Assembly: GCF_009729015.1 (NCBI RefSeq) | Contig: NZ_CP045482.1 | Coordinates: forward strand, 2,166,001 to 2,230,000 | Origin: Acidianus ambivalens | GTDB taxonomy: Archaea; Thermoproteota; Thermoprotei_A; Sulfolobales; Sulfolobaceae | DNA length: 64,000 bases | Reading direction: 5' to 3' | Shown: in pieces, positions 20,749 through 33,917 of the stretch | How positions within the stretch are numbered: the stretch's first letter is position 1 | How the letters are laid out: each line of letters starts with the position of its first letter | Program-made: the position numbers and the translations under genes | Notes under the pieces: model-generated | What the model was told of the DNA's origin: nothing | The model's input: only the letters and a program-made list of their open reading frames with translations | Databases searched by the model: none

Positions 20749-21366
20749 TTGAGAAGAAATAATGAGTTGGAGTTAAAAATTGATTTACCAGAAGATTTGG
20801 TAATTCCACCATTAGAAGAGTTTTCATATATATGCAATGGTGAAGTAACAAAAGTGAAATGTAATAATACTATTTATAGAGATGAAGATAAGATTATAGC
20901 GACACCGTATGATATAATATATTCAATATCATTAGAAAATTTAGTAAGAAATAAGACTAGAGGTAGGAAATACAATAGATGGTCTTACTATGTAAATAAG
21001 TATAAATTAACTATAGAACCTATTGAATTTTCAACTATAATTAGAACTGGAGCAATTATAACCATATTTGTAGATGGATTAGATATAAATGGAATATCTG
21101 GCGATGTTGTAATTAAAGAATTCAAAATAAGTGGAAGTAGGGATTGTGAGAAAATTGTAGATAAGCTACAAGATGTGAATCCAAGACTGATAGTAGTAAA
21201 AAAGGAAAGTTTTGTGTTTACAATTTCGGCTTATAAAGTAGTATATACAGATAAAAATTTACAAAATATTATGAAAGAATTTATTGGATATAAAAGAATG
21301 GAATGCGAGAAACTTGTCATCAAAGACTATACTAAGATATGCTATATTTCTTCTACATTCTCTTAG
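20749..21366 (+). CDS. Hypothetical protein, beta-rich
   Basis: 205 residues from a TTG at 20749, with an in-frame stop two codons upstream; a TTG at 20767 is an alternative. Predominantly beta with several Cys (YICNGEVTKVKCNN near 27-41; RDCEKI near 125). AT-rich promoter-like DNA precedes it. It ends one nucleotide from the convergent 21368 gene. No family recognised. Confidence 0.5.
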   Translation: MRRNNELELKIDLPEDLVIPPLEEFSYICNGEVTKVKCNNTIYRDEDKIIATPYDIIYSISLENLVRNKTRGRKYNRWSYYVNKYKLTIEPIEFSTIIRTGAIITIFVDGLDINGISGDVVIKEFKISGSRDCEKIVDKLQDVNPRLIVVKKESFVFTISAYKVVYTDKNLQNIMKEFIGYKRMECEKLVIKDYTKICYISSTFS

Positions 21367-21367
21367 A

Positions 21368-22351
21368 TTAACTTTTTGTGTTTTCTATTACTAGAATTTT
21401 ATCATTTAATTGTTTTACATTTCCATCAATTTTTATCCTTACTTTTTTATCACTAATTACAATAACTTTTGAATACTTATCTTTAATTTCGTTTAACTCC
21501 TTAAGAGAACCGCTAAAAAGTATTGGAATTAAGGAGATTTCATCCAATCTTCCTTCTTCTATATATTTTTTATATTTTTCGTCATTTTGCAAGATGCCTT
21601 TTATAGACTCCTTTTCTCCGTACTCCTCATAAGATAATAAGGGGAGAATTGCTATATCCCCTTCCTTAGATTCTGTCGAGTAATTTCTTACTTCGCTCAA
21701 AATTACGTTGAAAAGTCTATTCATATATTCCCTACCAAGTTCTACGTCATATACCTTATCCTTATCAAAGTTTTCGTGAAAACTCTTATTTAGCCAAGTA
21801 TAAGCGTCTATTATCTCATCTTTTCTTTTTGATATCGTGTCAATAAATTTGATGTTAAACGAAGAAAGGCATGTGGAGCTTATGTAGCTTGAAAGTGCAG
21901 GATTTAGGATAATTATACTTTTTCCCTTATCAAGGGCTGAACATAAACTTTGGACGTCAAAAAGTGAATTAGGGGAAGATAAAGGATCTGCGCCTATTCC
22001 TACTTTCATTCCTTCATTAGGATCAACATAAGAATAAAATGTAAATCTATAATGATCAAAAAGTTTTACATTACCATACCACTTTGAATATTCCTTTAGA
22101 TTATCTTTAAGTTCTTCAACTTCTTCCAAAATCTTCTCAAAGGCATCAATTGTGGATTTATATTTACCATCAAGTCTTCCATAAGGTATGAAGATTGGTT
22201 CTCCGAGTTTAGGATAAAGGTAATCAAAACCATAAGCTTTAGCTACATCTGGAATCGATGAATCAATTAGTGTTTTAATTGCAACTTTCATTTCTTCAGG
22301 AAGCCTATCAATATGAAATATCTTCTTTTCTTCTTTCTTAAATAAAGACAT
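21368..22351 (-). CDS. Hypothetical soluble protein
   Basis: 327 residues, no TM segment. The N-terminal third includes a coiled coil (FEKILEEVEELKDNLKEYSKW). The middle contains a Gly-rich VGIGADPLSSPNSLFD loop and an alpha/beta pattern (SIIILNPALSSYI), giving a possible Rossmann-like centre. The C-terminus is beta-rich. I do not recognise the family, and its neighbours give no clear hint. Confidence 0.5.
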   Translation of the reverse strand: MSLFKKEEKKIFHIDRLPEEMKVAIKTLIDSSIPDVAKAYGFDYLYPKLGEPIFIPYGRLDGKYKSTIDAFEKILEEVEELKDNLKEYSKWYGNVKLFDHYRFTFYSYVDPNEGMKVGIGADPLSSPNSLFDVQSLCSALDKGKSIIILNPALSSYISSTCLSSFNIKFIDTISKRKDEIIDAYTWLNKSFHENFDKDKVYDVELGREYMNRLFNVILSEVRNYSTESKEGDIAILPLLSYEEYGEKESIKGILQNDEKYKKYIEEGRLDEISLIPILFSGSLKELNEIKDKYSKVIVISDKKVRIKIDGNVKQLNDKILVIENTKS

Positions 22352-22388
22352 CGCTATTTTTGTAGAGTTCTAATTATAAAAAATTAAG

Positions 22389-22949
22389 CTAGATCTTGAA
22401 CACTGTCCTTATGAAACCTAGGATAATATATATGAAGATTACTGTCATTATACCAAACATTACGAGTCCTGTCCAAAATTCCTCCGAAATTGAGAACGGT
22501 GAGAAAGGATAAACTTGATTAGAATAAGGAGACCACCCCACTATTAAAATGACTGAAAGTACGCTATCTCCCATCATCCATAGTACAAATAGTATTGCCT
22601 TAATTGCGTTGTTTAAACCATGGATTGTAGAGCCCATTACTAATCCGCCTAAATATAATGATAAGTCCTCTACTATTCTTAAGCACAAATATGCTCCACC
22701 TAAATTAAAAAAGTAGGGAATATGCCAAAATACTGGAATTATTATACCTGGGATTAAATATATTTTAGATCCTCTAAAGCCAATATAACCTAGAACAAAT
22801 CCGCCAATGTAAAGTACGTAATGCATAGCCATGTATAATGCCTCATATCTTGGCTCCAAGAGTTCAGTTACAGGATTTATGGCAACTATTAAAAATAGAA
22901 CGGGAATTATCAAGGACTTTCTTGTAAGCTTATCCCTTAAAATCTGCAT
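22389..22949 (-). CDS. Five-TM membrane protein of unknown function
   Basis: 186 residues, hydrophobic throughout, with about five TM helices. Conserved-looking polar positions include HVLYIGG-like and NAIKAILFVLWMMGDS segments. It lies 33 nt downstream of the APC permease on the same strand, so it may be an accessory subunit. Family not recognised. Confidence 0.5.
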   Translation of the reverse strand: MQILRDKLTRKSLIIPVLFLIVAINPVTELLEPRYEALYMAMHYVLYIGGFVLGYIGFRGSKIYLIPGIIIPVFWHIPYFFNLGGAYLCLRIVEDLSLYLGGLVMGSTIHGLNNAIKAILFVLWMMGDSVLSVILIVGWSPYSNQVYPFSPFSISEEFWTGLVMFGIMTVIFIYIILGFIRTVFKI

Positions 22950-22982
22950 AAGTATAAAAGAAGATTAAGAAGAAAAAAGATT

Positions 22983-24542
<1,560 letters not shown>

Positions 24543-24725
24543 CGAGTTGTCTCTTACGAAAGATAATATAAAAAATTTACTCAGAAAAGTAAAATGAAAG
24601 AAGTTTATCACCATATAATTTACTTGATCAATTAAATGTAAAAAGTAATAGCCATTATAAAATACATAATGTAATACTAAAAAATGACTAGTAATATTAA
24701 TATTAAACGAAGGAAAGGAAGGCAT

Positions 24726-24908
24726 ATGGCTACTAAAGTAAAGTTCAAGTATAAGGGAGAGGAGAAGGAAGTAGATATTTCGAAGATAAAGAAGGTTTGG
24801 AGAGTTGGCAAAATGATATCGTTCACCTACGACGACAACGGTAAAACTGGTAGAGGAGCAGTTAGCGAAAAGGACGCACCAAAAGAACTACTAGAGAAAC
24901 TGAAATAA
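24726..24908 (+). CDS. Sso7d/Sac7d/Aho7c-type chromatin protein, copy 1
   Basis: 60 residues from the ATG at 24726, after a purine-rich GGAAAGGAAGG ribosome site. SH3-like five-stranded barrel plus C-terminal helix; the DNA-intercalating residues are in VWRVGKMISFTYDDNG. It binds the minor groove, bends and stabilises DNA, and is very abundant. The sequence is closest to my memory of the Acidianus hospitalis protein Aho7c. A 162-nt core is shared with copy 2 at 54123 with only two mismatches. Codon choice (TAC GAC GAC AAC) is more C-rich than that of neighbours, as expected for a highly expressed gene. Confidence 0.95.
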   Translation: MATKVKFKYKGEEKEVDISKIKKVWRVGKMISFTYDDNGKTGRGAVSEKDAPKELLEKLK

Positions 24909-24954
24909 ATGATATATAAAAAAGAGTTTTATTTTAAGTTCATTATTTCTTTTT

Positions 24955-26597
<1,643 letters not shown>

Positions 26598-26601
<4 letters not shown>

Positions 26602-26644
26602 TGACGCCGCTCGTCAGATAGATGAAGAAGGTCTTGAGTTCTGA
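26598..26644 (+). ncRNA. C/D box sRNA candidate at a gene 3' end
   Basis: Plus strand: box C ATGATGA (26598-26604), 10-nt guide CGCCGCTCGT, D' box CAGA (26615-26618, one mismatch to CUGA), 3-nt spacer, C' box ATGAAGA (26622-26628), 12-nt guide AGGTCTTGAGTT, D box CTGA (26641-26644). Spacing is that of an archaeal methylation guide. The TGA stop of the S9 peptidase is within box C, and the RNA overlaps the last 31 nt of the opposing HerA-like gene. Targets were not identified. Confidence 0.5.
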
Positions 26645-28362
26645 ATTCCTTTTCTTAATTCTTCCAAATTATTCGGGGCAGTAAAAAAGACTGGCACATC
26701 ATGAGGCAATGCTGCCTTAAAGCTAACTAATAACCATTGGCCTACTTCTAAATCTAAAGTTCTGTCCATTAACGTATCGTTAATTCCAAAGGTTTCAGCT
26801 ATTAGTTGTCTATCATAAGGTCTAGGTAATGTACTTATAAAATACGTGTGAAGCTGTTGAAGTACATTTGTATTCAAATAAGCCAATCTTTGTGTACTTA
26901 TTAGGCCGTGGAGATGGTACTTTCTTCCATGTCTTAATAGTTTTTCTACTGCATTGCTAGAAAATTCACTATTATCCTTTTGTTTTGTATCAAAAGGTAT
27001 GAATTCTTGAGCCTCATCTAATACGAAAAGTATTGGATTTGTTGAGTAAGATTTTTTCCTTCTAAGCATAATTTGATTAATAAGTTGTCCTACTATTAAT
27101 CTAGCCTCTTCTATGTTTGGTAGTTCTAATATGAAAAGTCTAGGAGAGTTTTCCACATTATCTAAGATTTCTATTGCCATCTTTTCTATGTCATATTCCT
27201 CTCCTTCTTGGATTTCAGAGGTTAGATAAGCTCTTAAGGCGTTAAGGAAAGCAAATATCGATGCATTTTCCTTTAGTCCGCTTTCTCTAGCCAAAGTCTC
27301 TATTTCATCTATTACTGGACTGAGAGTCGTATCAGCAATATCTTCCTTAGTTAGTTTATTTTGCCTCATTGTCTCATCTATTTTTTTAAGAAATAACCCA
27401 AATAGCGGCTTTTGTGCAAATGCTGTGTATTTATCATTAATTTGTGCTCTTACCATGTCGATAATTTCTCCGTAAGTTAGGTAAGTAGAACCTTCTGGCG
27501 GAACGTAAAGTTGCCTCATTTTATTCGATTCAAAAAGTTCTTCAGCGGATTTTCTTATTTCATCCTTTAAGTCTATAATCTCCTCTGGGATTACATGAGT
27601 CCTTATAAATCTTCTTCCAGCATCAGTTTTATTTATAGGCAATCTTTCAGTGGAGATTAACCTAGAATTATTTGAAATCAGCTGATCTAATAATAATATT
27701 GAATATTCTAAAGAAATATCAAAAATTACTACCTTAGTATCTTTATTTTCCTTTAAAATTCTCCTAACCAGTGAAGCAGTTAAGTTCGATTTTCCAGACC
27801 CAGTGAATGCGAAAATTCCTATGTGATAATTAATTGCTTTTTCCATGTTTATTTTCAGCTTAACGTCTTCACCTATTATATTTCCAATTTCTACGCCGTT
27901 TTTATCGCATACGAATTTCTCGTAAAGCTCTCTAGATAAGATCCTAACTGTAGATCCCGGAATCGGAGGAGAATATCCCTTATAAAATTCAACGCCCCCA
28001 TCTATTTTTAATAAATAACCTATGGGGTAAGCATAAACATCTAACCAAGCTTCTTCATCGTTTCTTCCCCAATCTTCTTCAACTTTTCTCATTACTTCAT
28101 CTCTTATTTCCTTAGGAATACTGCCATCTAGATTTATCATGCCATAATGTACTGGTAATAGATCTGCAACCTCTAGCAATAAGTAATCGTTCTGTAAACT
28201 CTTTACTGCCAAAATTTTGCCTGCGGTAATTTTAGTATTAATAGGAAATTCTACTATAAAATTTCTAAAACTAACTGAACCTCTACCATCGGCTGTTTGT
28301 CTAGTTATAACTTTCATTTCCCTTAATCTTCCTATTTGTTCTTCAAACAAACCTTCTGACAT
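26614..28362 (-). CDS. HerA-like hexameric ATPase/translocase
   Basis: About 582 residues from the ATG at 28362; the frame also offers TTG codons at 28371 and 28368. An N-terminal HAS-barrel-like beta domain (1-150), then a RecA-type FtsK/HerA core with Walker A FTGSGKSNL (near 187) and Walker B ILFVLDEAQEF. Family proteins pump DNA into a NurA nuclease bound to the hexamer. The gene overlaps the NurA-like gene by 20 nt, and the pair is not next to mre11/rad50, so it may be a second HerA-NurA system. Its 3' end carries a C/D sRNA on the other strand. Confidence 0.8.
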   Translation of the reverse strand: MSEGLFEEQIGRLREMKVITRQTADGRGSVSFRNFIVEFPINTKITAGKILAVKSLQNDYLLLEVADLLPVHYGMINLDGSIPKEIRDEVMRKVEEDWGRNDEEAWLDVYAYPIGYLLKIDGGVEFYKGYSPPIPGSTVRILSRELYEKFVCDKNGVEIGNIIGEDVKLKINMEKAINYHIGIFAFTGSGKSNLTASLVRRILKENKDTKVVIFDISLEYSILLLDQLISNNSRLISTERLPINKTDAGRRFIRTHVIPEEIIDLKDEIRKSAEELFESNKMRQLYVPPEGSTYLTYGEIIDMVRAQINDKYTAFAQKPLFGLFLKKIDETMRQNKLTKEDIADTTLSPVIDEIETLARESGLKENASIFAFLNALRAYLTSEIQEGEEYDIEKMAIEILDNVENSPRLFILELPNIEEARLIVGQLINQIMLRRKKSYSTNPILFVLDEAQEFIPFDTKQKDNSEFSSNAVEKLLRHGRKYHLHGLISTQRLAYLNTNVLQQLHTYFISTLPRPYDRQLIAETFGINDTLMDRTLDLEVGQWLLVSFKAALPHDVPVFFTAPNNLEELRKGIQNSRPSSSI

Positions 28363-29029
28363 GTTCAACAATCCTTCTAAAATCCCTATATCTGGATAAT
28401 TCCTTGTTACTTGTAAAATCTAAAACCTTTGCATACTTATCTCGGTAATATTTTACAAGTTTATCAGCCAAAAATAGCGGATAATTATACCCCAATGCTT
28501 CTGGAATTGGCTCTTGTGATAGATTATAAATTAAGCATTGAAGCAGTTCTAGATTATCTAAATTCGTTTCATATCTAAAAACCCAACTTGTAATTTTATA
28601 ATATCCAGTGTAGAAGTCCTCCTCTTTATTTATTGTAATCCAAGGAGGATCTTCGGTTATGCTAACTTCTTCTCTATTAAAATCCTTAACTATGCCTATA
28701 GAATTCTTAGGGATCTTCATGCCTATTTTCTTATCCATAGAGAATTTTCTATCCATAAAAATTATGTCTGCGTTAATTTCATTAGCTAGTTTATATTCTA
28801 GTTCTCTCATAATTTCTTCTCCTTTTGAATTACATATTCTAGTTTCTATTATACTGCTCAAGTAATTCAGTCTCCCTTGATTTAGAGTAAAATTAACTGC
28901 TCCAGCAATTACAAAAGAGATTGTTCCTTCGTCGCTATTTATCTCATGTAAACTTCCATCTATTGCTGAGATCTTTAAGTTGAAAGCACATTTATTTGAG
29001 CTAGTCAATCTAATAATCGTGCTTGACAC
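28343..29029 (-). CDS. NurA-domain nuclease, short form
   Basis: 228 residues from a GTG at 29029, supported by a TATA-like TAATAAAAC about 25 nt upstream. NurA signatures are ISAIDGS (first metal Asp), ADIIFMDRKF (second acidic motif, D-R instead of D-G), IGIVKDF, and the C-terminal PEALGYNYPLFLADKLVKYY. NurA dimers are 5'-3' exonucleases/endonucleases that work inside a HerA hexamer. The protein is shorter than typical NurA (about 330-400 residues). It overlaps the HerA-like gene by 20 nt and is head to head with the ThiR-like gene. Confidence 0.75.
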   Translation of the reverse strand: MSSTIIRLTSSNKCAFNLKISAIDGSLHEINSDEGTISFVIAGAVNFTLNQGRLNYLSSIIETRICNSKGEEIMRELEYKLANEINADIIFMDRKFSMDKKIGMKIPKNSIGIVKDFNREEVSITEDPPWITINKEEDFYTGYYKITSWVFRYETNLDNLELLQCLIYNLSQEPIPEALGYNYPLFLADKLVKYYRDKYAKVLDFTSNKELSRYRDFRRIVEHVRRFV

Positions 29030-29933
29030 TCCCCTTTCATTAATAACTGATGTTTTATTACCAAATATTAGAGCTTTAGAAGCTAAAAGATTAAGAAACC
29101 TCGGAATGAGCCAAAGTAGGATAGCTTCAACTTTAGGTGTTACACAACCTGCAGTAAAGCAATATCTTGATATCCAAGATAGGTTTTATCTCGAAAAACT
29201 TCACGATCTTGGTCTTACTGATGATGAGATTAATAATATTCTAGATATGCTTACCGACGTTTTGCTTTCTGGAGATATAAAGAATGCCATGGATTTCTTT
29301 ACCTCAGTGGGTCTCTCATATTTGAGTAAATTAAGATTTTGCACTTTTCATAGGAAATTAAATCCAAAAATCCCCCAAGATTGTAGCATATGTGAAAATT
29401 TGTATAGAGAAGACGAAGAAGAGGAAATGAACGTCGCATTATCAATGATTCAAAACGAGATAATATCTCCGTTAATTCCTGAAGTGCTTAGTAATATAGC
29501 ATATGCTAGGAAAAATCCTAAAAGTTTAGAGGATATCATAGCGGTGGCTGGTAGAATAACTAAGATTAGAAATATTCCAACTCCAGCCTCTAAGCCTATG
29601 TGGGGAGCAAGTAAGCATTTAGGAAATATTTTACTTTACGTTTCACGAAAATATCCTGAAATTAGATCGGTTATGAACATAAAATATGATGAAAAAGTAA
29701 AAAAATGTATGGATGAGCTAAAGATGAAATATGCAATAGTAGGTCCGCACGATTATGCTACAGACGAGATAATAGAGACTGCAGTTTCAATGGTTTTTAG
29801 GCCTTGTTTGGACGCGGTGGTTCATTTAGGAGGCAAAGGAGTAGAACCTAACACTTATATATTTGGTAGAAACCCTGTAGATGTTGTTAAAAAAGTACTT
29901 AATATAGCTACGAAATACTCTAGCATTTCATGA
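29019..29933 (+). CDS. ThiR-like regulator: HTH plus ThiN domain
   Basis: 304 residues from a GTG at 29019; a TTG at 28980 is also in frame. N-terminal HTH (VLLPNIRALEAKRLRNLG, then GMSQSRIASTLGVTQPAVKQYL), a short region with CTFHRKLNPKIPQDCSIC, then a ThiN-type domain (about 165-300; IAVAGRITKIRNIPTPASKP). In archaea stand-alone HTH-ThiN proteins (ThiR) sense thiamine phosphate and repress thiamine genes; ThiN alone is a thiamine-phosphate synthase. No thiamine genes lie next to it. Starts overlap the NurA-like gene head to head; the stop overlaps the convergent RND gene. Confidence 0.8.
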   Translation: MLDTPLSLITDVLLPNIRALEAKRLRNLGMSQSRIASTLGVTQPAVKQYLDIQDRFYLEKLHDLGLTDDEINNILDMLTDVLLSGDIKNAMDFFTSVGLSYLSKLRFCTFHRKLNPKIPQDCSICENLYREDEEEEMNVALSMIQNEIISPLIPEVLSNIAYARKNPKSLEDIIAVAGRITKIRNIPTPASKPMWGASKHLGNILLYVSRKYPEIRSVMNIKYDEKVKKCMDELKMKYAIVGPHDYATDEIIETAVSMVFRPCLDAVVHLGGKGVEPNTYIFGRNPVDVVKKVLNIATKYSSIS

Positions 29934-32363
29934 AGCAAATGGCCACCAATTATATTTCTTCAATATTGACATTATTGCTGGAACAAATATTGGTCTTACT
30001 ATAAAAGTATCGAAAACGACAGAGAAGCCTACAGAGAAGCCTATTTCTTCAAGGAAGCGCATATCCGCGGAAATTAAGGAAAAGAAAGCTCCAGCTAATA
30101 TTAAGCCTGCAGCAGTTACTACTAATCCAGTATATGTTATTCCTTTAATTATTCTTTCATCCTCGTCTTTTCCTTTCTCTTCTTTTATCCTTAATATTAT
30201 GAACATATCGTAATCAATACCTAAGCTAAATAAAAGTGCAAATACTATAAGTGGAGAAAGCCAGTAGACTTCCTTGAATACTTCAAAGATTATTGCAACT
30301 CCCACTAGAGAACTTACTAATAAGGTTAAGGATAATCTAATCGGAACAACTATTGACCTTAGTACTAAAGCAATATATGCTGTTATCAAAATTATTGTGA
30401 GAGGTAACGTAAAACTGTAGTATGTACTGACAGTATTATTTACTATATCTATCCTGTTCGCATTACTCCCTCCAACCATATAGCCTTGATTGATCAATTT
30501 TTGAGTAAAACAGATTGCTCCTTTACTAAATACTGGGTAAGGAATATAAGCCTCAATAAGAGAATAGTTATGTGAAGAATAAATATTTACTAAATAAGTT
30601 AAATTTCTAGTAATGAATTTTCCAAATGAAGCTGGGCCATATGCTAAACCTCTGCAGTCAATAATTTCTTTACTTAGATTGTAAATTTTATCATAAGTCA
30701 AATTAGGATCGCCTTTTATTATTATGTAATCTACACTATAATTGAAATAATTGGAAAGTATGTTCTCTCCAATTACGGTTTCCGAATTTGATGGTACTAT
30801 CTCGGTAAAATTAACGGTAGTAGTATGGGTAAAAAATACTGCAAAAGAGGCTAGGGCTAAGATTACCATTATTCCCATTACGTAAAATTTATGCTTAATT
30901 GAAAATGTTGAAACGTCTCTTAAGTATTTTTGTCTTACATCTATAGGATTAGGAACTTCTTTCCTTGGAAAACTAAGAAGTCTTAAGCTAACAATTTTAA
31001 GTGCAGTATAATTAAATAGGATTGCAGGAATTAAAGCCGAAAGAGAGGCTATTATTAAAGCCTCTCCTATATTCTTAAGTAAGGGAGAAGGAGACAGTAG
31101 AAATGAAGAAAACCCTATTGTTATGCTAAGTCCGCTAAATATTGCTCCTTTGCCTGCTGTTCTAAACGCAGTCCTTAAGGCATTATTTGAATTCTTCCTA
31201 ACTTCCTCAAAATATCTATACATAAAGAGGATTGAATAATCTATAGTTATTCCAAAGACGATAGGAGGAATTACCAGGCCAGATATATAATAAATTTTGT
31301 ATCCAGCAAAAGTTGCTAAGTAAAGGAAACTATAAGCAATCTCTATTCCTAAAACTGCACTAAAGATTAGGAAAATTATAGGAAATAACGCTCTAAGTAA
31401 TATTACAAGTAAAGAGCCCACTAGAATAATGGTTACTAAATCAATTATCTTAAGATCCTGCTGAGTATAGTATGCAGATTGTGCATAAATTGCAAAATGT
31501 CCAGTTACTATTGCTGGAGTATTCTGCATAAACTCCTCAACATTAGTTAGGCTTTCGTTATCAGGAACTTGAACTATAAATATCCACGTATTTCCCCTAT
31601 GAAAATTACATAATCTTATAGGAGGTGGAGGGATTTTGCTTTCTACTTCATGCAAAACGTATACAGACGTATTCTGTAATGCACATAAAGGAAAATATTT
31701 TCCAGTAAGCTTATAGATTAAGTAGGAATAGTTTGAGAAAGTGCATAATGTCTCTTTAATTAGAGACTCGTTTGTATAGTTATTTATGGAAAAAAGTAAA
31801 ATAAACGGATCATTAAAAGTTTTTACACCAGCAAGTATTGGGTTATGAGTTTCTTCTAAGTATTCTTCGTATATAGTAACATAGCTTGAAGGAGTCACAT
31901 TATGCCCTTCCTTAAAAGTTACATTTAGCTGATAATAGAACCAAGATAAATTACTCAGTAATTCTTCTCTTTCTACTGTTAAATTATGATAAAGCTCTAT
32001 AGCATAAGATAAATTGTTCTCATATTCTTTTATTATTGGATTTACAAACGACATATAAGATGAATTAACTTGTGAAATGTATTCATAAGGCGTTATTAGC
32101 TTTGCGTCATAAAGGTAATGTAATGAAGCATTAATTTTTTCTAGTGATTCATTATAACTTCCGTTAATTATTACAAAAAGTTCCGACTCTTTAGTGTAAT
32201 TAAAATATTCTTTTAGAATATTTTCCACTTTAACGCTTTGATACTGAGTAGTTAAAAACGGAGAATCACTATAAACAAAATGAGATTGAATATTAATTGC
32301 AATAGGAGCCAGAAGTAATGCAATAAGAATCCAAACGGCTATTATAAAAACTGAAGGTTTCAT
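29928..32363 (-). CDS. RND superfamily transporter, MmpL/HpnN-like
   Basis: 811 residues in two homologous halves, each with one TM helix, a large extracytoplasmic loop (about 35-300 and 505-620, rich in N-glycosylation NxS/T sites) and five TM helices. The proton-relay Asp-Tyr pairs are in the helices FGITIDYSILFMYRYF and SLGIDYDMFIILRI. Such MMPL-type pumps export lipids or other hydrophobic compounds with H+ influx. Single-gene unit; the 3' end overlaps the ThiR-like gene by 6 nt. Confidence 0.85.
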   Translation of the reverse strand: MKPSVFIIAVWILIALLLAPIAINIQSHFVYSDSPFLTTQYQSVKVENILKEYFNYTKESELFVIINGSYNESLEKINASLHYLYDAKLITPYEYISQVNSSYMSFVNPIIKEYENNLSYAIELYHNLTVEREELLSNLSWFYYQLNVTFKEGHNVTPSSYVTIYEEYLEETHNPILAGVKTFNDPFILLFSINNYTNESLIKETLCTFSNYSYLIYKLTGKYFPLCALQNTSVYVLHEVESKIPPPPIRLCNFHRGNTWIFIVQVPDNESLTNVEEFMQNTPAIVTGHFAIYAQSAYYTQQDLKIIDLVTIILVGSLLVILLRALFPIIFLIFSAVLGIEIAYSFLYLATFAGYKIYYISGLVIPPIVFGITIDYSILFMYRYFEEVRKNSNNALRTAFRTAGKGAIFSGLSITIGFSSFLLSPSPLLKNIGEALIIASLSALIPAILFNYTALKIVSLRLLSFPRKEVPNPIDVRQKYLRDVSTFSIKHKFYVMGIMVILALASFAVFFTHTTTVNFTEIVPSNSETVIGENILSNYFNYSVDYIIIKGDPNLTYDKIYNLSKEIIDCRGLAYGPASFGKFITRNLTYLVNIYSSHNYSLIEAYIPYPVFSKGAICFTQKLINQGYMVGGSNANRIDIVNNTVSTYYSFTLPLTIILITAYIALVLRSIVVPIRLSLTLLVSSLVGVAIIFEVFKEVYWLSPLIVFALLFSLGIDYDMFIILRIKEEKGKDEDERIIKGITYTGLVVTAAGLILAGAFFSLISADMRFLEEIGFSVGFSVVFDTFIVRPIFVPAIMSILKKYNWWPFAS

Positions 32364-32455
32364 AATTATAAGAAAACTTACATAGGATAAAATCGTTTGG
32401 GAAATACCAGTTTTATGAATGGAACCTATTTATCTTAATAAAAGGAGAATAATTT

Positions 32456-32614
32456 ATGCACTCTCTTGATGAAGCATTAAACCTTTTGGAAGAAGTGGAA
32501 AAAATTCTAAAAGAATATAATCCAAGTAAAGATGACAAAGAACTTCTAGGAAAACTCCTTTCTAAAAATATGAGAATAGAAGCCGAGGCATATGCAAAGT
32601 ATATAAGGATTTGA
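32456..32614 (+). CDS. 52-residue small helical protein
   Basis: ATG at 32456 preceded at optimal distance by a strong AAAGGAG ribosome site. The peptide is charged and helical with heptad-like Leu/Val spacing (DEALNLLEEVEKILKEY) and ends at TGA 32612-32614. The next gene starts 16 nt downstream. Too short to place in a family, but the ribosome site and composition favour a real gene. Confidence 0.55.
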   Translation: MHSLDEALNLLEEVEKILKEYNPSKDDKELLGKLLSKNMRIEAEAYAKYIRI

Positions 32615-32630
32615 TATAAATTAATTTTTT

Positions 32631-33245
32631 GTGCTATTCGAAATTAGTATAGATAAACTATCGCAAGAAGAAAAAGGAGTAAGATTCATAAGTAATTCTG
32701 GCCACTTAGTTTCTTTTTCAAGCTCTTTATTTAATGAACTTAATAGATTAGGAATAGACAAGAGAACATTTGCTGAAATTGTTATTGATTTCCTAAATGA
32801 AGGTACAAAATACTATTCTACGTATATAAAACCAATATCCAACGTTGAGGAATGCAAATATTATTCTAGGATATTTGAATTTTGGATAACATCTTCTTTA
32901 ACTTCAAAACAAATGTTTGCTGTTATTACAAATTATGATGAAATAAGCGAAGTGCTAATAATTGATCCTCAAGTTTTTAATTATGCTGCAGAGAAACTAT
33001 TGACCTATGCATCAACAAAAGATTGTATGAAATTTTCCATGCCATTTATCTATAAATTTGTAGTCTTTGAGACATTTAATATATTTAAAAAGAAGTTTAA
33101 TGCAAATTCGGAAAAAATTATAGGTAAAAACAATGAAAAATTCCTAATAGCTAAGAATGTAGAAGATAACGCATTAATATGGAAGATCGAGGCTCCTCAA
33201 TTTTCTTACGTAAGTAACTATGAGGAGAATAAAGCACATATTTGA
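32631..33245 (+). CDS. Hypothetical protein
   Basis: 204 residues from a GTG at 32631. Soluble, mixed alpha/beta; the first 80 residues (ISIDKLSQEEKGVRFISNSG, then a helical FAEIVIDFLNEG) look like a compact domain. The rest is helical with Cys in EECKYYSR and DCMKFSM. It is probably co-transcribed with the 52-residue gene just upstream. No family recognised. Confidence 0.5.
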   Translation: MLFEISIDKLSQEEKGVRFISNSGHLVSFSSSLFNELNRLGIDKRTFAEIVIDFLNEGTKYYSTYIKPISNVEECKYYSRIFEFWITSSLTSKQMFAVITNYDEISEVLIIDPQVFNYAAEKLLTYASTKDCMKFSMPFIYKFVVFETFNIFKKKFNANSEKIIGKNNEKFLIAKNVEDNALIWKIEAPQFSYVSNYEENKAHI

Positions 33246-33287
33246 GTCAGAAATTTATATTATAAATCGTAATGAATCTAGATAAAC

Positions 33288-33913
<626 letters not shown>

Positions 33914-33917
<4 letters not shown>

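Noticed and set aside
24543..24725. 61-codon N-terminal extension of the APC permease
   Set aside because: Phe/Tyr-rich sequence without family similarity that would collide with the start of the Sso7d gene; the ATG at 24542 fits the permease family start.
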